DNA of 64,000 bases. Origin: Arthrobacter oryzae. Lineage in GTDB: Bacteria > Actinomycetota > Actinomycetes > Actinomycetales > Micrococcaceae. Below the pieces are notes generated by a model. That model saw only the letters and a program-made list of their open reading frames with translations, was not told where the DNA came from and did not search any database. The translations under genes and the position numbers were made by a program. The DNA is taken from assembly GCF_003634095.1 (NCBI RefSeq), contig NZ_RBIR01000011.1, forward strand, positions 1 to 64,000, given 5' to 3'. Below, in pieces: positions 24,920 through 32,307 of the stretch (position 1 is its first letter; the number at the start of each line of letters is the position of its first letter).

Positions 24920-26179
24920 TTGCCAGAAACAAGCGAACGCCCACCTATTAGGGAGAACCGCGACTTCGCTGTCAGAGACTTGTCAGGTCCCGCTGCAGCC
25001 AGGAGACTCATTTCCTGGGTAGCTGCCAAGCCACTCGAGCAATCGATAGGTTTGGACTTCGAACATACAGACAAGGTGTATCCCAACGGAGCTGTGCCCT
25101 TTGCTTGTGCCCTCGATTTTCTAAAGGAACGCGGACACACCTTTCACATTGGCAAAGCGGGGCATGAGCGTTCACTGGCCCATGTCCTCAACCCGGTAGA
25201 CGTTGCTGATGACCCTGATCACACCGCGCAGCTCACGGACGTTGTATGGAAGTATCGGAACGAGAAGGAAGCCGGAGAAATCACTCGGCGCTTCATGGGT
25301 TCCCTCCTTGATCGAATGCCCTGCGAAGAGGGCGTATACGACACTCTGAACTGGTGCATTTATGAAGTCCTCGACAACGTTTTTCAGCACAGTCAAGCCT
25401 CGTGCGGTTACGTGATGATGCAACTCCACACACTCACAAGACAGTGCGTCATTTCGGTGAGTGATTCGGGCATCGGCATTCACCGAGCCATGGGGATGGG
25501 AGCCAAAGCCGGCAGATTCTCCTATGAATCAATCAAGACAGCAGACCAGGCGATTGGTTTGGCCGTCCAGCAAGGCATTACCAGTAAGGGCAAGCTGAAC
25601 CAAGGAAACGGACTGTTCGGCCTTAGCCGGTCTGTCGATCTCAACGGAGGCTCACTCAGCATCCACTCCGGAAAGGGCACTTGGACTTTTAAGGAACACG
25701 AGGTAGCCGCCACTATCTCCGACGCTCACAGACCGCTCTTGGACTTGGAGTCTCACCACGGAACGACAGTTGACTGGCAACTGAACTGTGAAACGAAAGT
25801 CAGTATCGGTGAGGCCTTGGGTTCTCGGTTCTCATCCAGTGACCTTCTCGAGTCCATCGAGACGATTGATGGCTTCCACGAACTCGACGCCGCTGAACTC
25901 GAGAGCTCTATCGGCTCCAGAAAAGAGGGGAGCGAAATCCGGACCCGAATCATGAACTACCTAAGTGCAGGTGTCCCGCAGATCGTTCTGAACATGACCC
26001 ATCTGGACACGATCTCGTCAAGTTTCGCCGACGAGGTTTTGGGCAGGCTTGCTGTGCAGCTCGGGGAGACTGAGTACGCCAATCGGATTGCGATCCTTGG
26101 TGCGAGCACAACTAATCGTCAGATCATTGCGCGGGCGGTCGAGCTTCGAATTGAAACCGAGGGGGCAAGGAGCACATAG
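24920..26179 (+). CDS. GHKL ATPase with C-terminal STAS-like (DUF4325-type) domain
   Basis: 419 residues from TTG at 24920 with AGAGGA upstream. A GHKL ATP-binding module is in the middle: N-box E149..N153 in CIYEVLDNVFQHSQ, G1 box SVSDSGIGI (179-187) and G2-like NQGNGLFGL (227-235). The last 90 residues (MTHLDTISSSFADEVLGRLA) fit a STAS-like domain of the DUF4325 type. No phospho-accepting His domain is present, so it is not an ordinary histidine kinase. It could be an anti-sigma-like switch protein or a defence ATPase of the MORC/Hsp90-like group. It lies alone, 150 bases downstream of the resolvase scar. Confidence 0.72.
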   Translation: MPETSERPPIRENRDFAVRDLSGPAAARRLISWVAAKPLEQSIGLDFEHTDKVYPNGAVPFACALDFLKERGHTFHIGKAGHERSLAHVLNPVDVADDPDHTAQLTDVVWKYRNEKEAGEITRRFMGSLLDRMPCEEGVYDTLNWCIYEVLDNVFQHSQASCGYVMMQLHTLTRQCVISVSDSGIGIHRAMGMGAKAGRFSYESIKTADQAIGLAVQQGITSKGKLNQGNGLFGLSRSVDLNGGSLSIHSGKGTWTFKEHEVAATISDAHRPLLDLESHHGTTVDWQLNCETKVSIGEALGSRFSSSDLLESIETIDGFHELDAAELESSIGSRKEGSEIRTRIMNYLSAGVPQIVLNMTHLDTISSSFADEVLGRLAVQLGETEYANRIAILGASTTNRQIIARAVELRIETEGARST

Positions 26180-26297
26180 CCGTCCATCGTGAGTAGCGGA
26201 CTCGTCAGGCTCCAGCAGAGCACGACACGGCCCGAGAGTCGTCAATTGTGCGATCCTCTTTCGGGAACCGGAGCCAATTGGGTTGCAGCCTGACGAC

Positions 26298-26903
26298 CTA
26301 CGCCACCGGCGCCCGCAACACCCCAACCGCCGCCACCAAATAAGGCACTGGATCCGGGTCCGTTCCCGCGGCCTACTGCATCCAGGCCTCGAACGTTGCG
26401 CCGATCAACGCGGCGCACAAATACCCCGCGACGTCCTCCCGGACGCCGGCCGAAACCAGGTACGCGCGGGTCCGCTCGCGTTACGGCGCCAGGGACTCGT
26501 AGCTCCGGCTGGCCAGCTCGGGGTGTTCGGCGATCAGCCGCAGCCGGCCGCGCGTGACCGCGAGGTCCGGCAGAACGGCAACCCCGGCGACAGCCGCATC
26601 CCTCAGCCCCGCCAGGACGTCGCCGTCGGCCCCGCCGGCAGCGCGCGCTGAATCAAGCACGAGACCCGAGGCCTCGATCACCGGTTCCATGCCACCCCAG
26701 ACGAGCTCGGCCTTGCTGGCGAAGTACCGGTACAGACTCTTGCGCCCGATCCCCGCCGCGCGCGCGATGTCCTCCATGGAGGTCTGTTCGTAGCCTCGCT
26801 CAGCGAACAGCCGCAGCGCCATGGCGGCCACTGCGTCGGGATCATTCGTCACCGGGCGCCCGGTGGAGCAGGGAACGGTGGTCTTCAATGCGTCCAAAGG
26901 CAT
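26298..26903 (-). pseudogene. TetR-family regulator gene with two in-frame stop codons
   Basis: ATG 26903 opens MPLDALKTT; the helix-turn-helix follows as RGYEQTSMEDIARAAGIGRKSLYRYFASKAEL. The frame meets TAA at 26481-26483 after RSYESLAP. The same frame then continues coherently (RERTRAYLVSAGVREDVAG, then GATFEAWMQ), meets a TAG, and goes on with AAGTDPDPVPYLVAAVGVLRA to a final stop at 26298. Both internal stops look like single-base nonsense changes of Gln codons. The intact gene would encode about 200 residues. It is divergent from a broken SDR gene, so the regulator-enzyme pair decayed together. Confidence 0.8.
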
Positions 26904-26920
26904 CCCGCCAACATTCATCC

Positions 26921-26930
26921 ATTCATGAAT
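26921..26930. promoter_or_regulatory. Palindromic operator between the tetR and SDR relics
   Basis: ATTCATGAAT is a perfect palindrome, preceded by another ATTCAT at 26913. It lies 18 bases upstream of the TetR start and covers the first ATG of the SDR, a typical operator position for a divergent TetR-controlled gene. Confidence 0.5.
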
Positions 26931-27766
26931 GAAGCAGAACGTCATAAGTCGGATCGCATCACCGTCAGCAGCGTCGGGAGAGACATCTTCGGCAACCAAG
27001 CTTCATGGCGGGAAGCCACCGCCGCCGGCCGATTCGCCGGCACGACCGTTATCGTCACCGGCGCCGCCTCCGGCATCGGCCGGGCCACCGCCCTGCGCAT
27101 CGCCAAGGAAGGCGGCCGCGTCATCGCCGCCGACATCAGCAAGGAACGCCTGGACGACCTCGTGGCCGAGAACGCCGGGCATGACCTGGTCCCCGTGGTC
27201 GGCGACATCTCCACCGAGGAGACCGTGGCCGCCGTCGTCGCTGCCGCCGGCGGAGCATCGACGCCCTGGCGAACGTCGCCGGCATCATGGACAACTTCGC
27301 CCCCATCCACGAGGTGGACGACGACCTCTGGGACCGCGTCTTCAGGATCAACGTCACCGCCCTCATGCGCCTCACCCGCGCCGTGGTGCCGCTGATGCTT
27401 GACGCCGGCACCGGCTCCGTGGTCAACGTCGCTTCCGAGGCCGGCCTGCGCGGGTCCGCCGCCGGCGCCGCCTACACCGCGTCCAAACACGCCGTCGTCG
27501 GCCTGACCAAGAACTCCGCCGTGATGTACGGGCCCAGGGGCCTGCGCTTCAACGCCGTGGCCCCCGGCCCCACCATCACCAACATCGTGGCCACCTGGGG
27601 ATCCCAGCTCGCGGCCGAACGCCTCGGTCCGCTGATGCAGGCCACCGTCCCCATCCCCGCCACCGCCTCGCAGCTCGCCGCCTCCATCACCTTCCTGCTC
27701 AGCGACGACGGCACCAACATCAACGGCACCATCCTCGCCTCCGACGGCGGTTGGTCCGCGCTGTAA
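26925..27766 (+). pseudogene. Short-chain dehydrogenase/reductase gene with a one-base frameshift
   Basis: The first frame gives the cofactor motif TVIVTGAASGIGRATALRI and ADISKERLDDLV up to VVAAAGG. At about 27253 one base is missing (GGCGGAGC where GGCGGCAGC is expected) and the reading moves to the next frame, which continues IDALANVAGIMDNF, the catalytic Ser region VVNVASEAG and YTASK, and ends SDDGTNINGTILASDGGWSAL. Joined, the protein is complete and of normal SDR length (about 280). The substrate is unknown. A sequencing error is possible, but the adjacent TetR gene is also broken and tails of this gene type recur elsewhere in the window. Confidence 0.8.
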
Positions 27767-28076
27767 CCACCGCGCTAAACGTGAGCGGACGGCGGGGAGT
27801 CCCGCCGTCGTCCGTTTGGTGTGAACCTACTTCTCGTGGGCGGTGACGAGCGGCGAGGTCTATCCGCGGATGAGCATAGTGTTGCAGGACGCCCCAGTGG
27901 CAAAGGGTACCGAGAGTGCCAAAGTCGTGTGTTGATGGAAGGCCTGCATGGAGGGGAGCGGCCGGCCAGCTGCGCACACGTCCTTGGGAGGGCGCCTTTG
28001 GGGAGCATGCTGGGGGCGTCTTATCCCGCGCTGCAGTCTGTGTAGCTTCCGGTACGCCCGGGGCCGGAGACCTGGC
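27767..28076. other. Gap after the SDR relic
   Basis: Holds a hairpin repeat (27788-27809) followed by TTTGGTGTGAACCT. The rest, to 28076, has no convincing gene, ribosome binding site or family. Confidence 0.4.
27788..27809 (+). repeat. Palindromic hairpin repeat, copy 2 (terminator-like)
   Basis: GACGGCGGG (27788-27796) pairs with CCCGCCGTC (27801-27809) over GAGT, embedded in AGCGGA...TCCGTTT. It follows the SDR stop by about 20 bases and could end its transcript. Confidence 0.75.
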
Positions 28077-28376
28077 CTAGGGGAGCACCATGTCGGTGTA
28101 GCTGCCCGGGCGGACGATGTCGGACTTCGGGCGGGTGAGGGTATCGACGTCGGTGTAGCTGCCCGGGCGGACGATGTCGGACTTCGGGCGGGTGAGGGTA
28201 TCGACGTCGGTGTAGCTGCCCGGACGGACGGCGCGGCGGGCGTCGCCCCGGACGAGCGTGTCCACGTCGGTGTAACGACCGGATACTGCGTAGCGGCCTG
28301 TCAGCGGAGTTTCAGCAGTCGCCGAAGCGGCGGAGTGACTCCCCGAAATGGTCGGATTTCGGTTCTGGGTAATCAC
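28077..28376 (-). CDS. Small protein with tandem GSYTDVDTL repeats
   Basis: 99 residues from GTG at 28376, with TTGGAG about 6 bases upstream. The N-terminal third is Ser/Thr/Ala-rich. Then come repeated units: GRYTDVDTLVRG, PGSYTDVDTLTRPKSDIVR twice in full (19 residues each), and a last GSYTDMVLP. Two units are identical at DNA level, so they arose recently. There is no signal peptide or membrane helix. The repeat has no family I recognise; a binding or linker role is possible. Confidence 0.6.
   Translation of the reverse strand: MITQNRNPTISGSHSAASATAETPLTGRYAVSGRYTDVDTLVRGDARRAVRPGSYTDVDTLTRPKSDIVRPGSYTDVDTLTRPKSDIVRPGSYTDMVLP
28094..28224. repeat. 57-base tandem repeat inside the GSYTDVDTL protein gene
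   Basis: Positions 28094-28150 and 28151-28207 are identical 57-base units (19 codons); a third, partial copy begins at 28208 and diverges after about 16 bases. A further degenerate unit is visible near 28265. Confidence 0.9.
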
Positions 28377-28492
28377 GGGATCTCCAATGGTAGGAAGGCT
28401 GGCGGGCCGAGACGGTAGCCGCCTGAGATCCACCTTCCGCCTATGCATCATAGGTATCAAACAAGGAAAAACGATCCCACAATAGGCGGCGT

Positions 28493-29413
28493 CTATGGCG
28501 CCTGCTCGTGAGGGAGATCCTCCAGGAATGTGAGGTCCGTCATGCGACTGACGGCGGCCATGGCGCGAGCCATAACGGAGCCCGGTTCCGAGGCGAGGGT
28601 GACAAGTCCGACGGGTATGGCGCGCTCCGGCTCCACCAGGGGCAACGCGCACATCCCGGCTGGGACGCCAAAGACGTGAAGCCAGGCCGCCGGCACGACG
28701 GTTGCCCACGGCCCCGTCGTTACTTGCGCGAAGAGCGATGACACCGAGTCGGTTTCTACCCGGGGTGACGGCATAACACCCACCTCGGCAAACACGTCAT
28801 CGAGACGCCGTCTGCCCTGCATCACTGGATCCAGCAGGCAGAGCGGAAGGGCAGCGGCAGCCGCCCAGGTTGCCGACTCGCCCCCCGTCCCGGTGTCGGC
28901 GGCCGTCAGCAGGACGTACTTCTCCATGTATAGGTGGGCCACCTGGAACTCGCCCGGGACGGAATCCCGGATGTAGGTGATGCCGGCATCGATCTCGTAA
29001 TTCTGCAGCCGCCGAAGAACATCCTCGGATTTCAGGTCAGACACAACCTGAACCCGCGCCAGCGGGTGCTGAGCGCAAAATGGAGCTGTGAGCAAGGACA
29101 CCGCTATCGAAGCGGTCGGAACGGACCCAAAACGCAGCCGTCCGCTGAGCCCGGCGCGCATCGCGCCGATCTCCTCTTTCAGTCCGTCACGGTCCGCGAG
29201 GATCCTCCGGGCCCAGACTACAATCTGTTGCCCTTCGGCTGTCAGGCCCTCAAATTTGTTGCCCCGGTGGATCAAGGGAACATCCAGCTCCTCCTCCAGC
29301 TTCCGGATCCCCTCCGACAATGCCGGCTGGGAAACCGAACAGGACTGGGCCGCCCGCAGGAAGTGACGCTCGCGGTCCAAGGCCACCATGTACTCAAGTT
29401 GACGGAAGAACAT
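28493..29413 (-). CDS. LysR-family transcriptional regulator
   Basis: 306 residues. The N-terminal winged helix-turn-helix is MFFRQLEYMVALDRERHF with AAQSCSVSQPALSEGIRKLEEELDVPL; the rest is a periplasmic-binding-protein-like effector domain. Both length and layout are standard. The divergent gene at 29551 is a membrane-anchored protein, not an obvious metabolic target, so the regulon is unknown. Confidence 0.9.
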   Translation of the reverse strand: MFFRQLEYMVALDRERHFLRAAQSCSVSQPALSEGIRKLEEELDVPLIHRGNKFEGLTAEGQQIVVWARRILADRDGLKEEIGAMRAGLSGRLRFGSVPTASIAVSLLTAPFCAQHPLARVQVVSDLKSEDVLRRLQNYEIDAGITYIRDSVPGEFQVAHLYMEKYVLLTAADTGTGGESATWAAAAALPLCLLDPVMQGRRRLDDVFAEVGVMPSPRVETDSVSSLFAQVTTGPWATVVPAAWLHVFGVPAGMCALPLVEPERAIPVGLVTLASEPGSVMARAMAAVSRMTDLTFLEDLPHEQAP

Positions 29414-29550
29414 GAGATCGGTTTACAGCACCCTCCCGGCCGGCGCCACCAATCGTCTATGGACGCCACTGAATAAGTTCGGAGTCTCTCGCTTCAACGG
29501 ACACGGGAATGGAAAATCCTGCGAATCACAAACAGAGGCGACAATAAGGC

Positions 29551-30234
29551 ATGCAGATTCGTTCTGGCAGCCCACCGCAGCCTAAGAGGCGATGGTTTCC
29601 GACGTGGCTGAAGGTAGTCCTTATTGTGCTCGCAGTCATTTTTGGCATTCCTGCAATCCTTCAGGTGACCCACGTTATTGCGACGGCACCGATGGTTGCG
29701 ATCGCAGACCGTATGCACCCGGCTCCGGGATGGAACGGGGAGGGGGAGAACATTACGGGCGGACCGTTCTGCATCCGCTACGACGTGGACTGTGACAGCA
29801 TGTGGCGCAGTTACCGGACGGAACAGAAAGTGACGCCTGCTGACGTGCAGCGCATCGGTGACGATGCTTTGAACGGTGCGAAAGTGAAGGGCGACTGCGA
29901 GACTTCTCCGCTGCCGTCAAACGTCACGGGCATGTATGAGGCGTGTTCTGCCTCTGCTGTCATTGACGGTTACGACGTAGAAGTTCGAGTCCTGAAGCTC
30001 AGCGAGGACAGCCCGGACAGGATCATACAGTTCAACCTCAGCAGCGTTAAAAACAGGCGGTGCGGCGAGCGGGGCAGCGTCCTCAATCTCGATCTGCAGC
30101 CTACACGCGAGGCCCTACCCCAGATCTGGGGAAGTCCCCGAGGCGGCAGGCGGGACCTCCCCGGGTCTACTCTTCGACAGCGTCCGTTGATATTTCGCTC
30201 AGGGTGTCGATGTAGTCCAGCGTCTTGGGACTGA
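29551..30234 (+). CDS. Membrane-anchored protein of unknown function
   Basis: 227 residues. A basic N-terminus (PKRRWFPTW) leads into one membrane helix (LKVVLIVLAVIFGIPAILQV), then an extracytoplasmic domain with four or more Cys (CIRYDVDCDSMW, DCETSP, EACSAS) that may form disulfides. After about residue 175 the sequence loses protein-like character (LPQIWGSPRGGRRDLPG) and overlaps the convergent gene by 68 bases, so the true end may be earlier or lost through a frameshift. Divergent from the LysR gene. Confidence 0.55.
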   Translation: MQIRSGSPPQPKRRWFPTWLKVVLIVLAVIFGIPAILQVTHVIATAPMVAIADRMHPAPGWNGEGENITGGPFCIRYDVDCDSMWRSYRTEQKVTPADVQRIGDDALNGAKVKGDCETSPLPSNVTGMYEACSASAVIDGYDVEVRVLKLSEDSPDRIIQFNLSSVKNRRCGERGSVLNLDLQPTREALPQIWGSPRGGRRDLPGSTLRQRPLIFRSGCRCSPASWD

Positions 30235-30640
30235 CATGCCGCACGGCCCCAAGAGCCTCCCGGAGAACGGCCCTGCCGGAGGGGGCGCCAAGCGCTGCTC
30301 GGAGTTCGGCTACCGTCTCGATGCCCTGGCTCTCCAACACGCGCGTCATGTCCTCTACCTGGGCGACGCGGCCAGGGGACGGCCAGTCGATAACTTCGGA
30401 AAGCGTCCCGGTATCGAGGCGCCGCCGGAATCCGCTGGTCGTGGCGGCATCCGGCCACGCCTCGACCAGGGCGACAACTCGCGGCCTGACGGTCGCGTGG
30501 TAGTTCTGTCGCCGCTGCAAGGCGGCATCGACAATGATGGCCCCGATGTGGTCCCAGCTACGGCTGACTTCGGCGGAGTCGTCTACGCCGTGGGAGTCCA
30601 ATTGCGCCGGGAGGTTGGCATCATCATTGTCGATAGTCAT
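30167..30640 (-). CDS. Unknown 157-residue acidic-helical protein
   Basis: ATG at 30640 (MTIDNDDANLP). Mostly helical: DHIGAIIVDAALQRRQNYH, VRPRVVALVEAWPDA, then WPSPGRVAQVEDMTRVLESQGIETVAELRAAL, which looks like a helix-hairpin-helix-type or substrate-recognition segment, and a C-terminal ALGAVRHVSPKTLDYIDTL. It has no membrane helix or clear catalytic motif. The stop overlaps the convergent 29551 gene. It resembles no named family that I can place. Confidence 0.55.
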   Translation of the reverse strand: MTIDNDDANLPAQLDSHGVDDSAEVSRSWDHIGAIIVDAALQRRQNYHATVRPRVVALVEAWPDAATTSGFRRRLDTGTLSEVIDWPSPGRVAQVEDMTRVLESQGIETVAELRAALGAPSGRAVLREALGAVRHVSPKTLDYIDTLSEISTDAVEE

Positions 30641-30695
30641 AAGTGAATACTTCCATGTCGCGTACTCCCTCGACCCGGAGACGCTCATTGACAAG

Positions 30696-30880
30696 TGTTG
30701 GGGTTCCCAACTCGCGGCCGAACGCCTGGGCCCTCTGATGCAGGCCACCGTTCCCACGCCCGCCACCGCGGCGCAGCTCGCAGCCTCCATCCCTTCCTGC
30801 CTAGCGACGACGGCACCAATGTCAACGGCGCCATCCTCGCCTCCGACGGCGGCTGGTCGGCGGATCTCAAGGCCGGCTAG
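30696..30880 (+). pseudogene. Detached 3' fragment of an SDR gene
   Basis: Reads WGSQLAAERLGPLMQATVP and PATAAQLAASI, shifts frame at about 30790, and ends SDDGTNVNGAILASDGGWSADLKAG. Apart from a few substitutions this equals the C-terminal 55 residues of the SDR relic at 26925-27766. The start, cofactor domain and catalytic Tyr are absent. It abuts the IclR gene stop, overlapping it by 4 bases. Confidence 0.85.
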
Positions 30881-31680
30881 TAGACGGAGCCTTCCAAGAT
30901 CTCTGAGAGCCGGCCGGCTGCCCGCCGGAGTTCCGGAACACCGGCCTTAAGGCCGGCTTCGGTGGCCGTCTCGACGGGGCTGGTCAGGGCCAGAGATTCG
31001 CTGGGACGGCCGGCCCTGTTGGGGACTGCAACGGCGACCGAGAGCACGCCGGTAGCGCGCTCATCGGCGGAATATGCATAATCGGTGCCGGGTTCGGGCA
31101 GGCGAGCACGAAGCTCCTCGGCTGTAAACGAACTCTTCTCATGACCGGCCGCGATGGCCGCGGCGGCCGCCTGCTGCAGTTCTTCCTCGGAGAGTGCAGC
31201 CAGCAGAATTTTCCCGGCCGCCCCGACCGTGAGGGGGAGCCGCTTGCCCAGGGGCAGGTCGTAGCGCAGAGGCGATTCGCCGTCGACCCGTGCGACCAGG
31301 ATCCGCTCGAAGCCCAGCCTGGTGTAGAGCGATGCCGTCAGTCCCGTCTGGGAGGCGACCTGCTGGAGGATCGGCCGGGCTGCCACCACGAGGGGATCAT
31401 TCTCCAGATAGCTGCGGGCCGCAGGCAGGACCGCCGGCCCGATCCGGTATGACTTGTCCGTCTGGCTGACCATGCCGAAATCCTGCAGGACCCGAAGGAT
31501 CCGCAGCGTGGTCGGCAGGCTCATGCCGCAGGTCCTGGCCAGGTCGCTCAGCCGCTGCGGCCGCTCCGCGCGCTGGAGTTCGGCGAAGACCTCCATCGCC
31601 CGGGACAGGGAGCGCATGTTCCCGGCTTTGGGGCTGCCCTCTTCGGCGGAGCCGGCTGAGTGTGTGGAAGTCACGGTCAT
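30877..31680 (-). CDS. IclR-family transcriptional regulator of the TTT operon
   Basis: 267 residues. An N-terminal helix-turn-helix (RSLSRAMEVFAELQ...LSDLARTCGMSLPTTLRILRVLQDFG) is followed by the GAF-like effector domain (TGLTASLYTRLG, LPLTVGAAGKILLAAL, YAYSADERATGVLSVAVAVP). It is divergent from the tctBAC operon, with two matching inverted-repeat sites between them. It probably senses the organic acid handled by the operon. Confidence 0.92.
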   Translation of the reverse strand: MTVTSTHSAGSAEEGSPKAGNMRSLSRAMEVFAELQRAERPQRLSDLARTCGMSLPTTLRILRVLQDFGMVSQTDKSYRIGPAVLPAARSYLENDPLVVAARPILQQVASQTGLTASLYTRLGFERILVARVDGESPLRYDLPLGKRLPLTVGAAGKILLAALSEEELQQAAAAAIAAGHEKSSFTAEELRARLPEPGTDYAYSADERATGVLSVAVAVPNRAGRPSESLALTSPVETATEAGLKAGVPELRRAAGRLSEILEGSVY

Positions 31681-31682
31681 CC

Positions 31683-31771
31683 TTTCATTCTATGTAACTT
31701 CCTTGTGCTTGACAGGTCCTGTGTCGCCTGTCACTATTTCTTCAGACGAAACATTCTTTCATTGTATGAAA
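31683..31771. promoter_or_regulatory. Divergent iclR/tctB promoter with two IclR-type operators
   Basis: Two related sites: TTTCATTCTATGTAA (31683-31697) and the perfect palindrome TTTCATTGTATGAAA (31757-31771). Between them lies a good promoter: TTGACA (31709-31714), 17 bases, then CACTAT (31732-31737) pointing to tctB. The second operator lies just downstream of the expected start, suiting repression; the first borders the IclR start, suiting autoregulation. Confidence 0.65.
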
Positions 31772-31801
31772 TGAATGATCACGGAACGTAAGAAGGAAAC
31801 G

Positions 31802-32305
31802 ATGACAACGGAGTCACTACTGACGAAACCCGAGCGCGCCCAGCGCGTCGCTCCGTCGGTGCTTGCCGGCATCGGCGCGTTCACCGCCGTCGGCGTCTAT
31901 GTACTGGTCAGCTCGGTCGACCTCGGCCTGTGGACCTCGCTGGGCCCCGGCCCCGGCCTGTTCCCGTTCGCCATGGGAGGGGTGCTGGTCGCGATGTCGG
32001 CGCTCTGGCTGGTCCAGGAACTGCGCCGGCCCAGCGAGAAGGCCGAGGGCATCGACCGGGGCATGGTGGTCTCCGTTGTGGTCAGCCTCGTTCTCCTGGC
32101 GTCCGTCATGGATCTGCTGGGCTTTCAGCTGAGCATGTTCCTGTTCCTGCTCTATCACCTGAAACTGCGCGGCCGCAGGACCTGGATGACCTCAGTGGTC
32201 ATCGCCCTCGCCGGAAGCGTCGGCGCGTTCTACGCCTTCAACTACGGCCTGAACGTCGCCCTCCCCGTGTCGGCATTCACTCCGCTGAACCTGATCGGAC
32301 TCTAG
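31802..32305 (+). CDS. tctB: Tripartite tricarboxylate transporter, small membrane subunit TctB
   Basis: 167 residues from ATG 31802 (AGAAGGAAA upstream); an ATG 27 bases earlier is weaker. Four membrane helices: VLAGIGAFTAVGVYVL, GLFPFAMGGVLVAMSALWLV, VVSVVVSLVLLASVMDLLGF and a C-terminal pair ending VSAFTPLNLIGL. The GPGLFPF segment is characteristic of TctB. It forms the small membrane subunit with TctA, whose gene begins 3 bases after its stop. Confidence 0.9.
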   Translation: MTTESLLTKPERAQRVAPSVLAGIGAFTAVGVYVLVSSVDLGLWTSLGPGPGLFPFAMGGVLVAMSALWLVQELRRPSEKAEGIDRGMVVSVVVSLVLLASVMDLLGFQLSMFLFLLYHLKLRGRRTWMTSVVIALAGSVGAFYAFNYGLNVALPVSAFTPLNLIGL

Positions 32306-32307
32306 GC

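Noticed and set aside
28081..28300. CRISPR-like array from the repeated 57-base unit
   Set aside because: The repeats are contiguous without spacers and are in phase with a protein frame, so they are coding tandem repeats.
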